Source: Mariniphaga sp963747515 (lineage in GTDB: Bacteria; Bacteroidota; Bacteroidia; Bacteroidales; Prolixibacteraceae). Taken from it: 64,000 nucleotides of DNA. Positions within the stretch are counted from its first letter, which is position 1. Each line of letters starts with the position of its first letter. The DNA lies in the NCBI GenBank assembly GCA_963747515.1, contig CAVVFN010000008.1, forward strand, positions 620,001-684,000, written 5' to 3'. Position numbers and translations under genes: made by a program. The notes under the pieces are model-generated. The model saw only the letters and a list, made by a program, of their open reading frames with translations. It had not been told where the DNA came from and ran no database searches. Below are positions 1-7,765 of the stretch, piece after piece.

Positions 1-402
1 ATTTCTGAAGCAGTCAGGTACCTTACCAATGTGATCAAAAAGAAATGTACGACCTTTATCATCTCTGATTTTATGGACGAAAATCCGGTACTTGAAATGG
101 CACTTTCAGTAGCCAATAACAAGCACGATTTGGTAGCTCTTAAAATATATGATGATCGGGAAACGGAACTACCTCCTATAGGAATGGTTATGCTTAAAGA
201 TGCAGAAACAGGAAAATATATTTGGGTTGACAGCAGTTCGGGGAAAGTAAGAAATTTATATTCTGAATATTGGAAACAACATATCACCCGTCTTGATTCG
301 TTGTTTGTTAAATGCAACATCGATTATGCTGCAATAAATACACGGGAAGATTATGTAAAAACGTTAATGACTCTTTTCAAAAGAAGGGCTGTTAAACAGT
401 AA
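1..402 (+). CDS. DUF58 domain protein, C-terminal part (cut by window edge)
   Basis: The reading frame is open from base 1, so this is the 3' part of a longer gene whose start lies outside the window. The 134 visible residues have the end pattern of DUF58 proteins: a strand-type FIISDFMDE segment, then a tail containing NTREDYVKTLMTLFKRR. DUF58 proteins usually sit between a MoxR-type AAA ATPase and von Willebrand factor A proteins, which is the arrangement here, since a BatA gene follows two genes later. A GTG at base 31 could pass for a start, but it falls inside the domain and should not be used. The spacing of 5 bases to the next gene indicates one transcript. Presumed role: cytoplasmic or membrane-associated partner in MoxR-dependent chaperoning of the Bat proteins (inference from family). 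Confidence 0.85.
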   Translation: MSEAVRYLTNVIKKKCTTFIISDFMDENPVLEMALSVANNKHDLVALKIYDDRETELPPIGMVMLKDAETGKYIWVDSSSGKVRNLYSEYWKQHITRLDSLFVKCNIDYAAINTREDYVKTLMTLFKRRAVKQ

Positions 403-407
403 CACGA

Positions 408-1403
408 ATGAAGCTAAAAGTAAAAATCATTTCGATATTAGCCCTGGTAATGATAGCGGCTGCCTCACAGGCTCAACGGATTAAAGCCACAGCCAGCATC
501 GATTCCACAAATATTTTACTGGGCGATCAGGTAACGCTTTTTCTTGAAATTGATCATCCTAAATCTACTCACATTGAATTTCCTCAAGTTCCGGATACAC
601 TGGCAGGAAAAATTGAGGTACTTAAGAGGCTTAAAACCGATACTTTTGATATAGACAATAAAGCCTTTCAGAAACAAATACGTGCTTATATCATAACTTC
701 TTTCGACAGTGGATCCTATCGTATTCCACCTTTCTGGTTTAAAATAGACCTGAATGAAAGACTTGATTCAATCCCAACCAATGGGGTGACACTGAATGTT
801 CATACCATACCCATTGACACTTCACGTGGACCTACCGATATTAAAATGCCCTACGCTGCTCCTGTGACTTTAAAAGAGGTCATCCCGTATATACTTGGAG
901 TAATCCTTGCAGCTGCCATTTTATTTTTCATCTTTTATGCCATAAAAAGAAAGAAAAACAACCAACCTTTGTTTGTACTGCCGAAAAAACCCAAAGCACC
1001 TGCACATGTTATTGCTTTACAGGAACTTGATCGTATAAAAAAAGATAAATTATGGCAGCAGGGGAAAACAAAACAATTTTACAGTGAAGTTACTGAAGCA
1101 TTGAGAAAATATATTGAAGAACGCTTTCAAATTCCTGCTATGGAACAAACATCGGATGAAACGTTCGAAAGTTTCAGGCACAAACATGATTTGCTGAAAG
1201 AAAAAACTTTTGAAAATTTAAGGCAGATTTTAAAACTGGCCGACCTGGTAAAATTTGCCAAATACAATCCTTTGCCCGATGATAACAACATGACTTTAGT
1301 TAACTCCTACTTTTTTGTAAACGACACCAAAGAGGAGGATAAAAAAACGGATACTCGCGAAAGCATAAAGGATGAAGAAGGAGAAGATGTAGAAATAAAA
1401 TAG
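408..1403 (+). CDS. Membrane-anchored protein of the Bat operon (BatD/DUF4381-like)
   Basis: 331 residues. A signal peptide ends near residue 22 (AAASQAQ). An exported beta-rich region follows to about residue 155, then one transmembrane helix at about 158-180 and a charged cytoplasmic tail. The tail carries a segment with RKYIEERFQIPAMEQTSDE, a pattern I associate with the C-terminal regions of BatD-like and DUF4381 proteins. It lies between the DUF58 gene and batA, 5 and 11 bases from its neighbours, so it belongs to the same operon. Its exact function is unknown; a role as membrane scaffold for the VWA proteins is inference. The acidic, lysine-rich last 30 residues are low complexity. Confidence 0.8.
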   Translation: MKLKVKIISILALVMIAAASQAQRIKATASIDSTNILLGDQVTLFLEIDHPKSTHIEFPQVPDTLAGKIEVLKRLKTDTFDIDNKAFQKQIRAYIITSFDSGSYRIPPFWFKIDLNERLDSIPTNGVTLNVHTIPIDTSRGPTDIKMPYAAPVTLKEVIPYILGVILAAAILFFIFYAIKRKKNNQPLFVLPKKPKAPAHVIALQELDRIKKDKLWQQGKTKQFYSEVTEALRKYIEERFQIPAMEQTSDETFESFRHKHDLLKEKTFENLRQILKLADLVKFAKYNPLPDDNNMTLVNSYFFVNDTKEEDKKTDTRESIKDEEGEDVEIK

Positions 1404-1414
1404 AAAAGAAAAGA

Positions 1415-2410
1415 ATGTTTGAAGGACTCATATTTAAAAATCCGGAATTTTTCTATTTGTTGTTGTTGATTGCACCAATGACTGGATGGTATATATTCGG
1501 CCAGAAAAAAAATACAGCAAGTATTCGAATTTCATCAGCAGCACCGGTTTTGAAAGCACCTAGAACTATAAGGTATTACCTGCGGCACGTGGTATTTGTT
1601 CTTTTAATGCTGTCTTTTACTTTATTTACGGTAGTTTTGGCCCGGCCGCAATCATCGAGCAATTGGGAAAATATTACCACTGAAGGTATTGATATTGTTA
1701 TTTCACTAGATGTCTCAACAAGCATGCTGGCCAGGGATTTTTCTCCCGATCGTCTTGAAGCGGCAAAAAATGTTGCTATGGAATTTATTTCCGGTCGTCA
1801 ATACGATCGTATGGGATTAGTAGTATTTGCAGGTGAAGCTTTTACCCAGGTCCCGCTGACCACTGACAGGGCTGTTCTTCTAAACATGTTTAAGGATATT
1901 CAGACAGGCCTTATAGAGGATGGTACAGCCATTGGCAATGGACTGGCAACAGCAGCAGCCAGGCTCAAAGACAGCGATGCCATTAGTCGTGTAGTTATTT
2001 TATTAACCGATGGAGAGAACAATTCTGGCGAAATTGCTCCGCTTACTGCTGCTGAAATAGCCCGCACTTTTGGCATCAGAGTCTATACAATTGGTGTAGG
2101 ATCCGTTGGCACTGCACCTTATCCGGTTCAGACTCCATTTGGCACTCAACTTCGGGATGTGGAAGTAAAAATAGATGAGAAAATGCTTCAGGAGATTTCC
2201 AACATTACAGGAGGGCAGTATTTCAGGGCGACCAGCAACATAAAGCTTCAGGAAATTTATAATGAAATTGATAAGCTGGAAAAGTCAAAAATTGAAGTGC
2301 GTGAATTCAGTCGCCGCTCCGAGGAGTTTTTTCCTTTTGCACTGGCAGGAATTTTGTTATTGGTAATAAGTTTTTTACTGCGTCTCACCATTTTTAGAAC
2401 GATTCCCTAA
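1415..2410 (+). CDS. batA: BatA, von Willebrand factor A membrane protein
   Basis: 331 residues. Two N-terminal hydrophobic segments (about 13-28 and 55-76) precede a periplasmic VWA domain, and a C-terminal transmembrane helix lies at about 308-327. The metal-ion-dependent adhesion site is intact: D99-V-S-T-S103, a GTAIG threonine near residue 167 and LLTDGEN near 195. BatA belongs to the Bacteroides aerotolerance operon, where VWA proteins are thought to form a membrane complex with the TPR proteins. The deduced role in oxygen tolerance comes from family literature; the sequence itself shows only an intact metal-binding VWA domain. It is 10 bases from batB, which is a clear paralogue. Confidence 0.93.
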   Translation: MFEGLIFKNPEFFYLLLLIAPMTGWYIFGQKKNTASIRISSAAPVLKAPRTIRYYLRHVVFVLLMLSFTLFTVVLARPQSSSNWENITTEGIDIVISLDVSTSMLARDFSPDRLEAAKNVAMEFISGRQYDRMGLVVFAGEAFTQVPLTTDRAVLLNMFKDIQTGLIEDGTAIGNGLATAAARLKDSDAISRVVILLTDGENNSGEIAPLTAAEIARTFGIRVYTIGVGSVGTAPYPVQTPFGTQLRDVEVKIDEKMLQEISNITGGQYFRATSNIKLQEIYNEIDKLEKSKIEVREFSRRSEEFFPFALAGILLLVISFLLRLTIFRTIP

Positions 2411-2420
2411 AACTGGAAAA

Positions 2421-3458
2421 ATGGAAATGTTTAGATTTGCATACAGTGAGTATTTGTGGGGGTTGTTAATCATCCCGCTACTGACATTATTTTTTATCTG
2501 GTCGAGGTATTCCCGTAACCGGGCATTACATCGATTCGGTGATAAAACAATCATAAAAGAATTGATGCCATTGGCTTCAAAGAACAGGCCCTTATTTAAA
2601 TTTATAATGTTTGTGCTGGCACTGTCATTTTTTATCATTGGAGCTGCACGTCCTCAATTTGGTTCCAAACTGAAAAAGGTACAGCGTGAAGGGGTAGAAA
2701 TAATCATTGCTCTCGATGTATCAAACAGTATGATGGCTGAAGATATCCAGCCAAGCAGGCTGGACAGAGCCAAGCGTGCCATTTCAAGAATGATTGACAG
2801 GTTAAAAGATGATAAAATTGGATTGATTGTTTTTGCAGGTGATGCCTATGTGCAGTTACCGATTACAAGTGATTACAATTCAGCAAAATTGTTTTTGGAT
2901 GCAATAAGTACTGACATTATGCCCCGGCAAGGTACTGCCATTGGAACAGCTATAAAACGTGCCATCAGCTCCTTTACTCCTGAAGGAATAGCTAATAAAG
3001 CCATAATTGTTATTACCGACGGAGAGAATCACGAAGACGATCCATTATCAGCAGCCAAAGAAGCAGTTGAAAAGGGGATTGTTGTTCATACAATTGGAAT
3101 GGGATTGCCACAAGGATCTCCCATTCCGGTAAATCGTAACGGACAAAAAGAGTACATGCGCGATAACAATGGAAATGTAATAATTACCAGGCTTGATGAA
3201 CCTATGCTTGAAAATATTTCAGCAGCCGGTAATGGAATTTATGTACGGGCAAATAATGCTCAGGTAGGATTGAATGTTCTTTTTGATGAAATTAATAAAC
3301 TGGAAAAAGAAGAAATTGATACTCTGGTATATTCCGAATACGATGACCAGTTTCAATATTTCTTTGCTCTAGGAATTCTGTTGTTATTGATTGATTTTGT
3401 TATCCTTGAAAAGAAAAATAAACACCTGATGAAAATAAATTTGTTTTCTACAAAATAA
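2421..3458 (+). CDS. batB: BatB, von Willebrand factor A membrane protein
   Basis: 345 residues with the same plan as BatA: hydrophobic segments at about 11-27 and 59-75, a VWA domain, and a C-terminal membrane helix near 312-330. The MIDAS motif is D99-V-S-N-S103, followed by GTAIGTAI and ITDGENHEDD. The positions match BatA residue for residue around the MIDAS, which supports a tandem duplication. It lies between batA and batC with 10-base gaps. A second ATG two codons in is equally possible as the start. Presumed partner of BatA in the Bat membrane complex. Confidence 0.93.
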   Translation: MEMFRFAYSEYLWGLLIIPLLTLFFIWSRYSRNRALHRFGDKTIIKELMPLASKNRPLFKFIMFVLALSFFIIGAARPQFGSKLKKVQREGVEIIIALDVSNSMMAEDIQPSRLDRAKRAISRMIDRLKDDKIGLIVFAGDAYVQLPITSDYNSAKLFLDAISTDIMPRQGTAIGTAIKRAISSFTPEGIANKAIIVITDGENHEDDPLSAAKEAVEKGIVVHTIGMGLPQGSPIPVNRNGQKEYMRDNNGNVIITRLDEPMLENISAAGNGIYVRANNAQVGLNVLFDEINKLEKEEIDTLVYSEYDDQFQYFFALGILLLLIDFVILEKKNKHLMKINLFSTK

Positions 3459-3468
3459 ATTTGAAAGA

Positions 3469-4209
3469 ATGAAACAACTTTTTTTATTCCTTTTAATAGT
3501 AAAAATTTCCATAACAGCTTTTGGGCAAAATGAAAGAAAATTCATACGCAATGGGAATAAAATGTTTATGGAAGCTGTTGTGGATACTTCCCGGCTCGAT
3601 ACTTCAATATTCAGGAAGGCTGAAACGGAATACCGGAAAGCTTTGGATAAAAGGCCTGGACATAAACAATGGGAGTTTAATCTGGCCGATGCATTATACA
3701 AACAAATGCAATTTAAAGAGGCAGAATCAAAATTTGATGAATTAACGGCAAAACTGGAAAGCCCGGAGGAAAAAGCACGGGCTCTGCATAATCTTGGAAA
3801 CAGTCAGCTGATGCAACAGCAAATTGACAAGAGTATAGAATCATATAAGAAAGCATTACGTAAAAATCCGGACGATTTAGATACAAAATACAACCTGGCT
3901 TATGCTCAGATGCTAAAGAAGAAACAGCAGCAACAACAGCAACAACAACAGCAGCAACAGCAAAACAAAGATCAGCAACAACAACAAAACAAGGATCAGC
4001 AGCAACAGCAGAACCAGAATCAACAGCAACAGCAGAACCAAAATCAACAGCAACAGCAACAACAGCAAGAGCAACAAACAAAAATTTCAAAACAAGATGC
4101 AGAGCAACTCCTTCAGGCATTACAAAATGATGAACGTAAAATCCAGGAGAAAGTAAAAAAAGAAAAAGCGGAACAGGCACAACCACTGAAAACAGAGAAA
4201 GAATGGTAA
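3469..4209 (+). CDS. batC: BatC, exported TPR protein with glutamine-rich tail
   Basis: 246 residues. A signal peptide ends near residue 20 (ITAFGQ). TPR repeats cover about residues 35-150, including ARALHNLGNSQL and the YKKALRKNPDDLDTKYNLAY repeat. A glutamine/asparagine-rich run follows at about 150-200, encoded by CAG/CAA repeats, and the end is highly charged. TPR domains bind proteins, so BatC probably scaffolds the Bat complex in the periplasm. The Q-rich insert is a common but variable feature of BatC-like proteins in this phylum. A long antisense frame across the Q tract is only a by-product of the CAG repeats. Confidence 0.9.
   Translation: MKQLFLFLLIVKISITAFGQNERKFIRNGNKMFMEAVVDTSRLDTSIFRKAETEYRKALDKRPGHKQWEFNLADALYKQMQFKEAESKFDELTAKLESPEEKARALHNLGNSQLMQQQIDKSIESYKKALRKNPDDLDTKYNLAYAQMLKKKQQQQQQQQQQQQQNKDQQQQQNKDQQQQQNQNQQQQQNQNQQQQQQQQEQQTKISKQDAEQLLQALQNDERKIQEKVKKEKAEQAQPLKTEKEW
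3925..4080. repeat. CAG/CAA codon repeat encoding polyglutamine in batC
   Basis: This tract is built almost only from CAG and CAA codons, interrupted by short AAC/AAA-GAT units encoding NKDQ and NQNQ blocks. The mixture of CAG and CAA suggests selection for glutamine rather than a simple slipped triplet. It is a likely site of length variation between strains. Confidence 0.85.
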
Positions 4210-4246
4210 CTTCGACGGGATTAATGAATAAGTATTAACAGCTACA

Positions 4247-6073
4247 ATGATTAAAAAACTTCTTTTATATTTTCTATTCATTTTTTCAGTGACAGGAGCT
4301 AAAGCTGAACAAACTCGATTTGTGATGTCGGCCCCTAATGCTGTTGAAACTGGGCAGCAATTCAGACTTACATTTACCATAAATGAACGGGGAACAAACT
4401 TACAACTACCTCCGGGATTAACCAGTAATTTCGAAATACTTATTGGCCCAAGCACAGGCCAATCGACAAGCATCAGTTCCATAAATGGCAAGACCACCAC
4501 TGAGGTAACCTACTCCTATACATACATTCTGAGAGCAAAGAGTGAAGGTGATTTTGAAATCAGACCAGCTTCCATAGAAGTGGGCGGAAAAGTTCTGGAA
4601 TCCAATTCTCTAAAAATACAGGTTGTTAAAGCCCAAAGTCGTCAGCAGCAGCAACAGCAACCGCAGGGCAGGCCTAACGGCGGAGGAGCTCAACCTGCTG
4701 AATTAGGCGGTGATAATCTTTTTTTAAGAGTTGTTTTAAGTAAGCAAAATGTGTTCAGAGGAGAACAGTTGATTGCAACTGTAAAGCTATATGCCGATCC
4801 GGATATCCCAATATCTGGCTTCGATGAAGTAAATTTACCCACGTATGAAGGTTTTTTTACGCAGGATATTGAGATACCAAAGCAGATAAATTTTTCACGT
4901 GAAGTCTATAATGATAGAATTTACCAGGTGGGGGTTTTGAAAAAAACAGTTTTATTTCCGCAACAAAATGGAAAAATAACCATCGATCCTTTTAACATGT
5001 CATTGCTGGTTCAGCAAAGAGTCCGTCCACGTAGTTTTTTCGATGATTTCTTCAGTGGAATTCAGACCGTTAAAACAAAAGTAACCAGTACACCTGTTTA
5101 TGTAAATGTAAAAGATTTACCACCACAACCGGAGAATTTTTATGGCGGAGTAGGTAATTTTTCAGTCAGTTCTGAACTAAGTACCGAACAGGTTTCTACA
5201 AATGAAGCCGTAACTTTAAAAATGACTATTAGTGGTTCAGGTAACCTGCGGTTAATCAGAAATCCGGAATTAGAATTGCCAACTGATTTTGAAGTCTATG
5301 ATCCTCGTGCAACAGAAAATATTCGAACAACCGAAAACGGTGTCACAGGAAGTAAAACCATTGAATATCTTTTTCAACCCCGTTTTGAAGGGGATTATAC
5401 CATACCTTCCATACAGTTTACTTTTTTTAATCCGGCTACCGGATCTTATGTAACGCGCTCAACACAGGAATATAAATTAAATGTAAAAAAAGGAGCGAAC
5501 GATCAATCGGCGACTGTAATTAATTCCCGGCAAAGAGAGGAACTTCAAATGATTGGACAGGATATCCGCTTCATCCACCAGGGAGCTCCTATGCTTCGTG
5601 TTCAGGGAACAACATTTTATGGAACTCCTGTTTTTTATTCTATTTATGGAGGAAGTACCTTATTGTTCCTGGTTCTGATCGTTGTTTATCGTAAAAAAGC
5701 ACGGGAAAATGCAAATGCAGCTCTTATGCGTAATAAAAAAGCAAACAGATTGGCTGCAAAGCGATTAAAAGTGGCTTTTGGTTATATGAAAAACAACCGC
5801 AATGAAGCTTTCCACGAATCCATTTTGAAAGCATTCTGGGGATATTTAAGTGACAAATTAGGTATACCCGTAGCAACATTAAATCGTGAAAATGCGGTAG
5901 TTAATCTGCGGAAAAGGAACGTAGATGAGAATTTAATCAACGACTTTATAGAAATTATTGAGCAGTGCGAATTTGCACGATTCGCCCCTGCTGAAGGTTC
6001 CGAAGCCCGTAGTGAACTTTATAGGAAAGCTGAAATTACCATGAGTAGAATGGAAAAACAGATTAAAAAATAA
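4247..6073 (+). CDS. batD: BatD, oxygen-tolerance membrane protein
   Basis: 608 residues. A signal peptide ends near residue 20 (TGAKAEQ). A long exported beta-sandwich region to about residue 450 contains repeated blocks such as NVFRGEQLIATVKLY and SGSGNLRLI, as in BatD proteins. A single transmembrane helix lies at about 463-482, followed by a basic cytoplasmic tail with LGIPVATLNRENA. A short glutamine run (near residues 132-137) separates the first two domains. It is 37 bases behind batC and 46 before batE, in the canonical order. Function in aerotolerance is taken from the family; the precise mechanism is not known. Confidence 0.92.
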   Translation: MIKKLLLYFLFIFSVTGAKAEQTRFVMSAPNAVETGQQFRLTFTINERGTNLQLPPGLTSNFEILIGPSTGQSTSISSINGKTTTEVTYSYTYILRAKSEGDFEIRPASIEVGGKVLESNSLKIQVVKAQSRQQQQQQPQGRPNGGGAQPAELGGDNLFLRVVLSKQNVFRGEQLIATVKLYADPDIPISGFDEVNLPTYEGFFTQDIEIPKQINFSREVYNDRIYQVGVLKKTVLFPQQNGKITIDPFNMSLLVQQRVRPRSFFDDFFSGIQTVKTKVTSTPVYVNVKDLPPQPENFYGGVGNFSVSSELSTEQVSTNEAVTLKMTISGSGNLRLIRNPELELPTDFEVYDPRATENIRTTENGVTGSKTIEYLFQPRFEGDYTIPSIQFTFFNPATGSYVTRSTQEYKLNVKKGANDQSATVINSRQREELQMIGQDIRFIHQGAPMLRVQGTTFYGTPVFYSIYGGSTLLFLVLIVVYRKKARENANAALMRNKKANRLAAKRLKVAFGYMKNNRNEAFHESILKAFWGYLSDKLGIPVATLNRENAVVNLRKRNVDENLINDFIEIIEQCEFARFAPAEGSEARSELYRKAEITMSRMEKQIKK

Positions 6074-6119
6074 AACACAATTGCAACTGAACCAAAAATA
6101 GTTTAAGGTAACGATATAA

Positions 6120-6902
6120 ATGTACCAAATGAAGTTAAAGCATTTAAAAACATGTGGTTTTATTCTGTTGGGATTAATTTTTTTCCAGCATATTTCAGCG
6201 CAGGACACAACTCAGGTTTTATGGGAAAGGGCAAATGCATTTTTTACAACGGAAGAATACCAGAAGGCAGTTTCTGCTTACGAACTGATTTTACGTTCGG
6301 GACAAGAATCGGCAAAACTCTATTTTAATTTAGGTAATGCTTATTATAAAACCGGAGATATTAACAATGCAATATTAAATTATGAACGAGCTAAGCTTTT
6401 ATCTCCCCAGGATCCCGATATCAATTTTAATCTTAATCTTGCCAATCAATTTGTCGCAACTGAAATTGAAGCTCTGCCACAGCCTTTTTATATTCGCTGG
6501 CGCAACAGTATAATAAATCAATTTCCGGCTGATTCTTGGGCTGGTATGAGTATCGGGGCATTTATCTTCTTTCTTGGATTGCTGGGATTGTTTATATTCA
6601 GCCGAAGTTCTTTTATAAAAAAATTGGCGTTCTGGCTTGGAATAATGGCAATTATAGTTTCAGGACTTTCTTTTTCTTTTGCTGCACGACAGAAAGAAAA
6701 AATCAACCAGAGAAAACATGCTATTGTTTTCTGTCCCCGTGTCACAGTGAAAAGTGCTCCTTCCGAAACCAGTACCGATTTATTTCTTCTTTATGAAGGG
6801 GTAAAAGTAGAGTTATCCGATAGTATAAATAAATGGAAGGAGATCAAACTCTCTGACGGAAATGTTGGCTGGCTTCCCGATTCCTGCATCGTACGAATTT
6901 AA
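6120..6902 (+). CDS. batE: BatE, TPR and SH3 domain membrane protein
   Basis: 260 residues. A signal peptide ends near residue 28 (ISAQD), and the second ATG at base 6129 gives a tighter one. TPR repeats cover about 35-105 (SAKLYFNLGNAYYKTGD), two transmembrane helices lie near 138-160 and 167-187, and a C-terminal bacterial SH3 domain covers about 197-260, with VTVKSAPSETSTDLFLLYEG. This order is typical of BatE, the last gene of the Bat operon. The gap to the next gene is 97 bases and holds a candidate promoter for that gene, so the operon probably ends here. Confidence 0.9.
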   Translation: MYQMKLKHLKTCGFILLGLIFFQHISAQDTTQVLWERANAFFTTEEYQKAVSAYELILRSGQESAKLYFNLGNAYYKTGDINNAILNYERAKLLSPQDPDINFNLNLANQFVATEIEALPQPFYIRWRNSIINQFPADSWAGMSIGAFIFFLGLLGLFIFSRSSFIKKLAFWLGIMAIIVSGLSFSFAARQKEKINQRKHAIVFCPRVTVKSAPSETSTDLFLLYEGVKVELSDSINKWKEIKLSDGNVGWLPDSCIVRI

Positions 6903-6962
6903 AAGGAAGTCAGTACCTTCTAATTTCACGGTTTTTATTAACCATTAATCGCTGATGATTAC

Positions 6963-6970
6963 TACTTTTG
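6963..6970 (+). promoter_or_regulatory. Candidate -7 element for the NYN gene
   Basis: TACTTTTG matches the Bacteroidota -7 consensus TAnnTTTG and lies 29 bases before the ATG at 7000. No clear TTG sits at the usual -33 distance, so support is partial. Its position after batE suggests that the NYN gene has its own promoter. Confidence 0.4.
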
Positions 6971-6999
6971 AGAGAAAAATAAATTCATTGAATTAAAAT

Positions 7000-7746
7000 A
7001 TGGAAAATGATTTCAGACTGGCTGTACTCATAGATGGTGATAATATTCCTTCAGCTTACGTAAAGGAAATGATGGAAGAGATAGCAAAATATGGAAATCC
7101 TACTATTAAACGAATATATGGCGACTGGACAAAGCCGGTCCTTTCAAAATGGAAAAACCTTTTACTGGAGAATGCTATAACACCCATTCAACAATATGGA
7201 TATACAACGGGTAAAAATGCAACCGATTCAGCTATGATTATTGATGCCATGGATATTCTTTACAGTGAAAAAGTTAACGGCTTTTGCCTTGTATCCAGCG
7301 ACAGTGACTTTACCCGATTAGCCACAAGATTACGTGAAGCCGGCATGAAAGTTTACGGAATTGGTGAAAAGAAAACACCCGACCCATTTATTGTTGCCTG
7401 TGATAAGTTTATTTATATTGAAATTTTACAAAACAAGACAAAAGAAACAGAAAGTAATACTGCTCCTGATAAACCTGCAAAAAAAACCAATTACGACAAA
7501 ATAACTCCCAAAGTAGTAAGGCTTATTGCTTCTACCATTTCCGATCTTGCCGATGATGATGGATGGGCATTTCTTGGTGATGTAGGAAGTTTGCTGCAAA
7601 AAAAACAACCAAATTTCGATTCCCGAAACTACGGCTTCGAAAAACTTACACCGCTTATTGATTCAACCGGTAAATTTGAAATCGACCAGCGCGACAGCAA
7701 ACTTGGGAAATTTAAACTTATTTATGTAAGAAACAAGAAAAGGTAA
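7000..7746 (+). CDS. NYN-domain putative RNase with C-terminal OST-HTH/LOTUS domain
   Basis: 248 residues. The N-terminal NYN (PIN-like, DUF88) domain covers about 1-143, with the acidic catalytic set visible: D12-G-D14-N15, D76, and SSDSDF around 99-104. A lysine/threonine-rich linker leads to an OST-HTH (LOTUS) domain at about 167-243, with ITPKVVRLIASTI and YGFEKLTPLIDSTGKFEI. NYN domains are metal-dependent RNases and OST-HTH domains bind RNA, so an RNA-cleaving or RNA-processing role is likely (inference). There is no signal peptide, so it is cytoplasmic. It is transcribed convergently with the SNF2 gene, only 19 bases away. Confidence 0.88.
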   Translation: MENDFRLAVLIDGDNIPSAYVKEMMEEIAKYGNPTIKRIYGDWTKPVLSKWKNLLLENAITPIQQYGYTTGKNATDSAMIIDAMDILYSEKVNGFCLVSSDSDFTRLATRLREAGMKVYGIGEKKTPDPFIVACDKFIYIEILQNKTKETESNTAPDKPAKKTNYDKITPKVVRLIASTISDLADDDGWAFLGDVGSLLQKKQPNFDSRNYGFEKLTPLIDSTGKFEIDQRDSKLGKFKLIYVRNKKR

Positions 7747-7765
7747 TACACATCACCTTAATTGG

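Noticed and set aside
3713..4186. Long minus-strand frame opposite batC, rich in V/A/D/S
   Set aside because: It is the mirror of the CAG/CAA repeat; composition is repeat-driven and it lies fully antisense to a well-supported gene.
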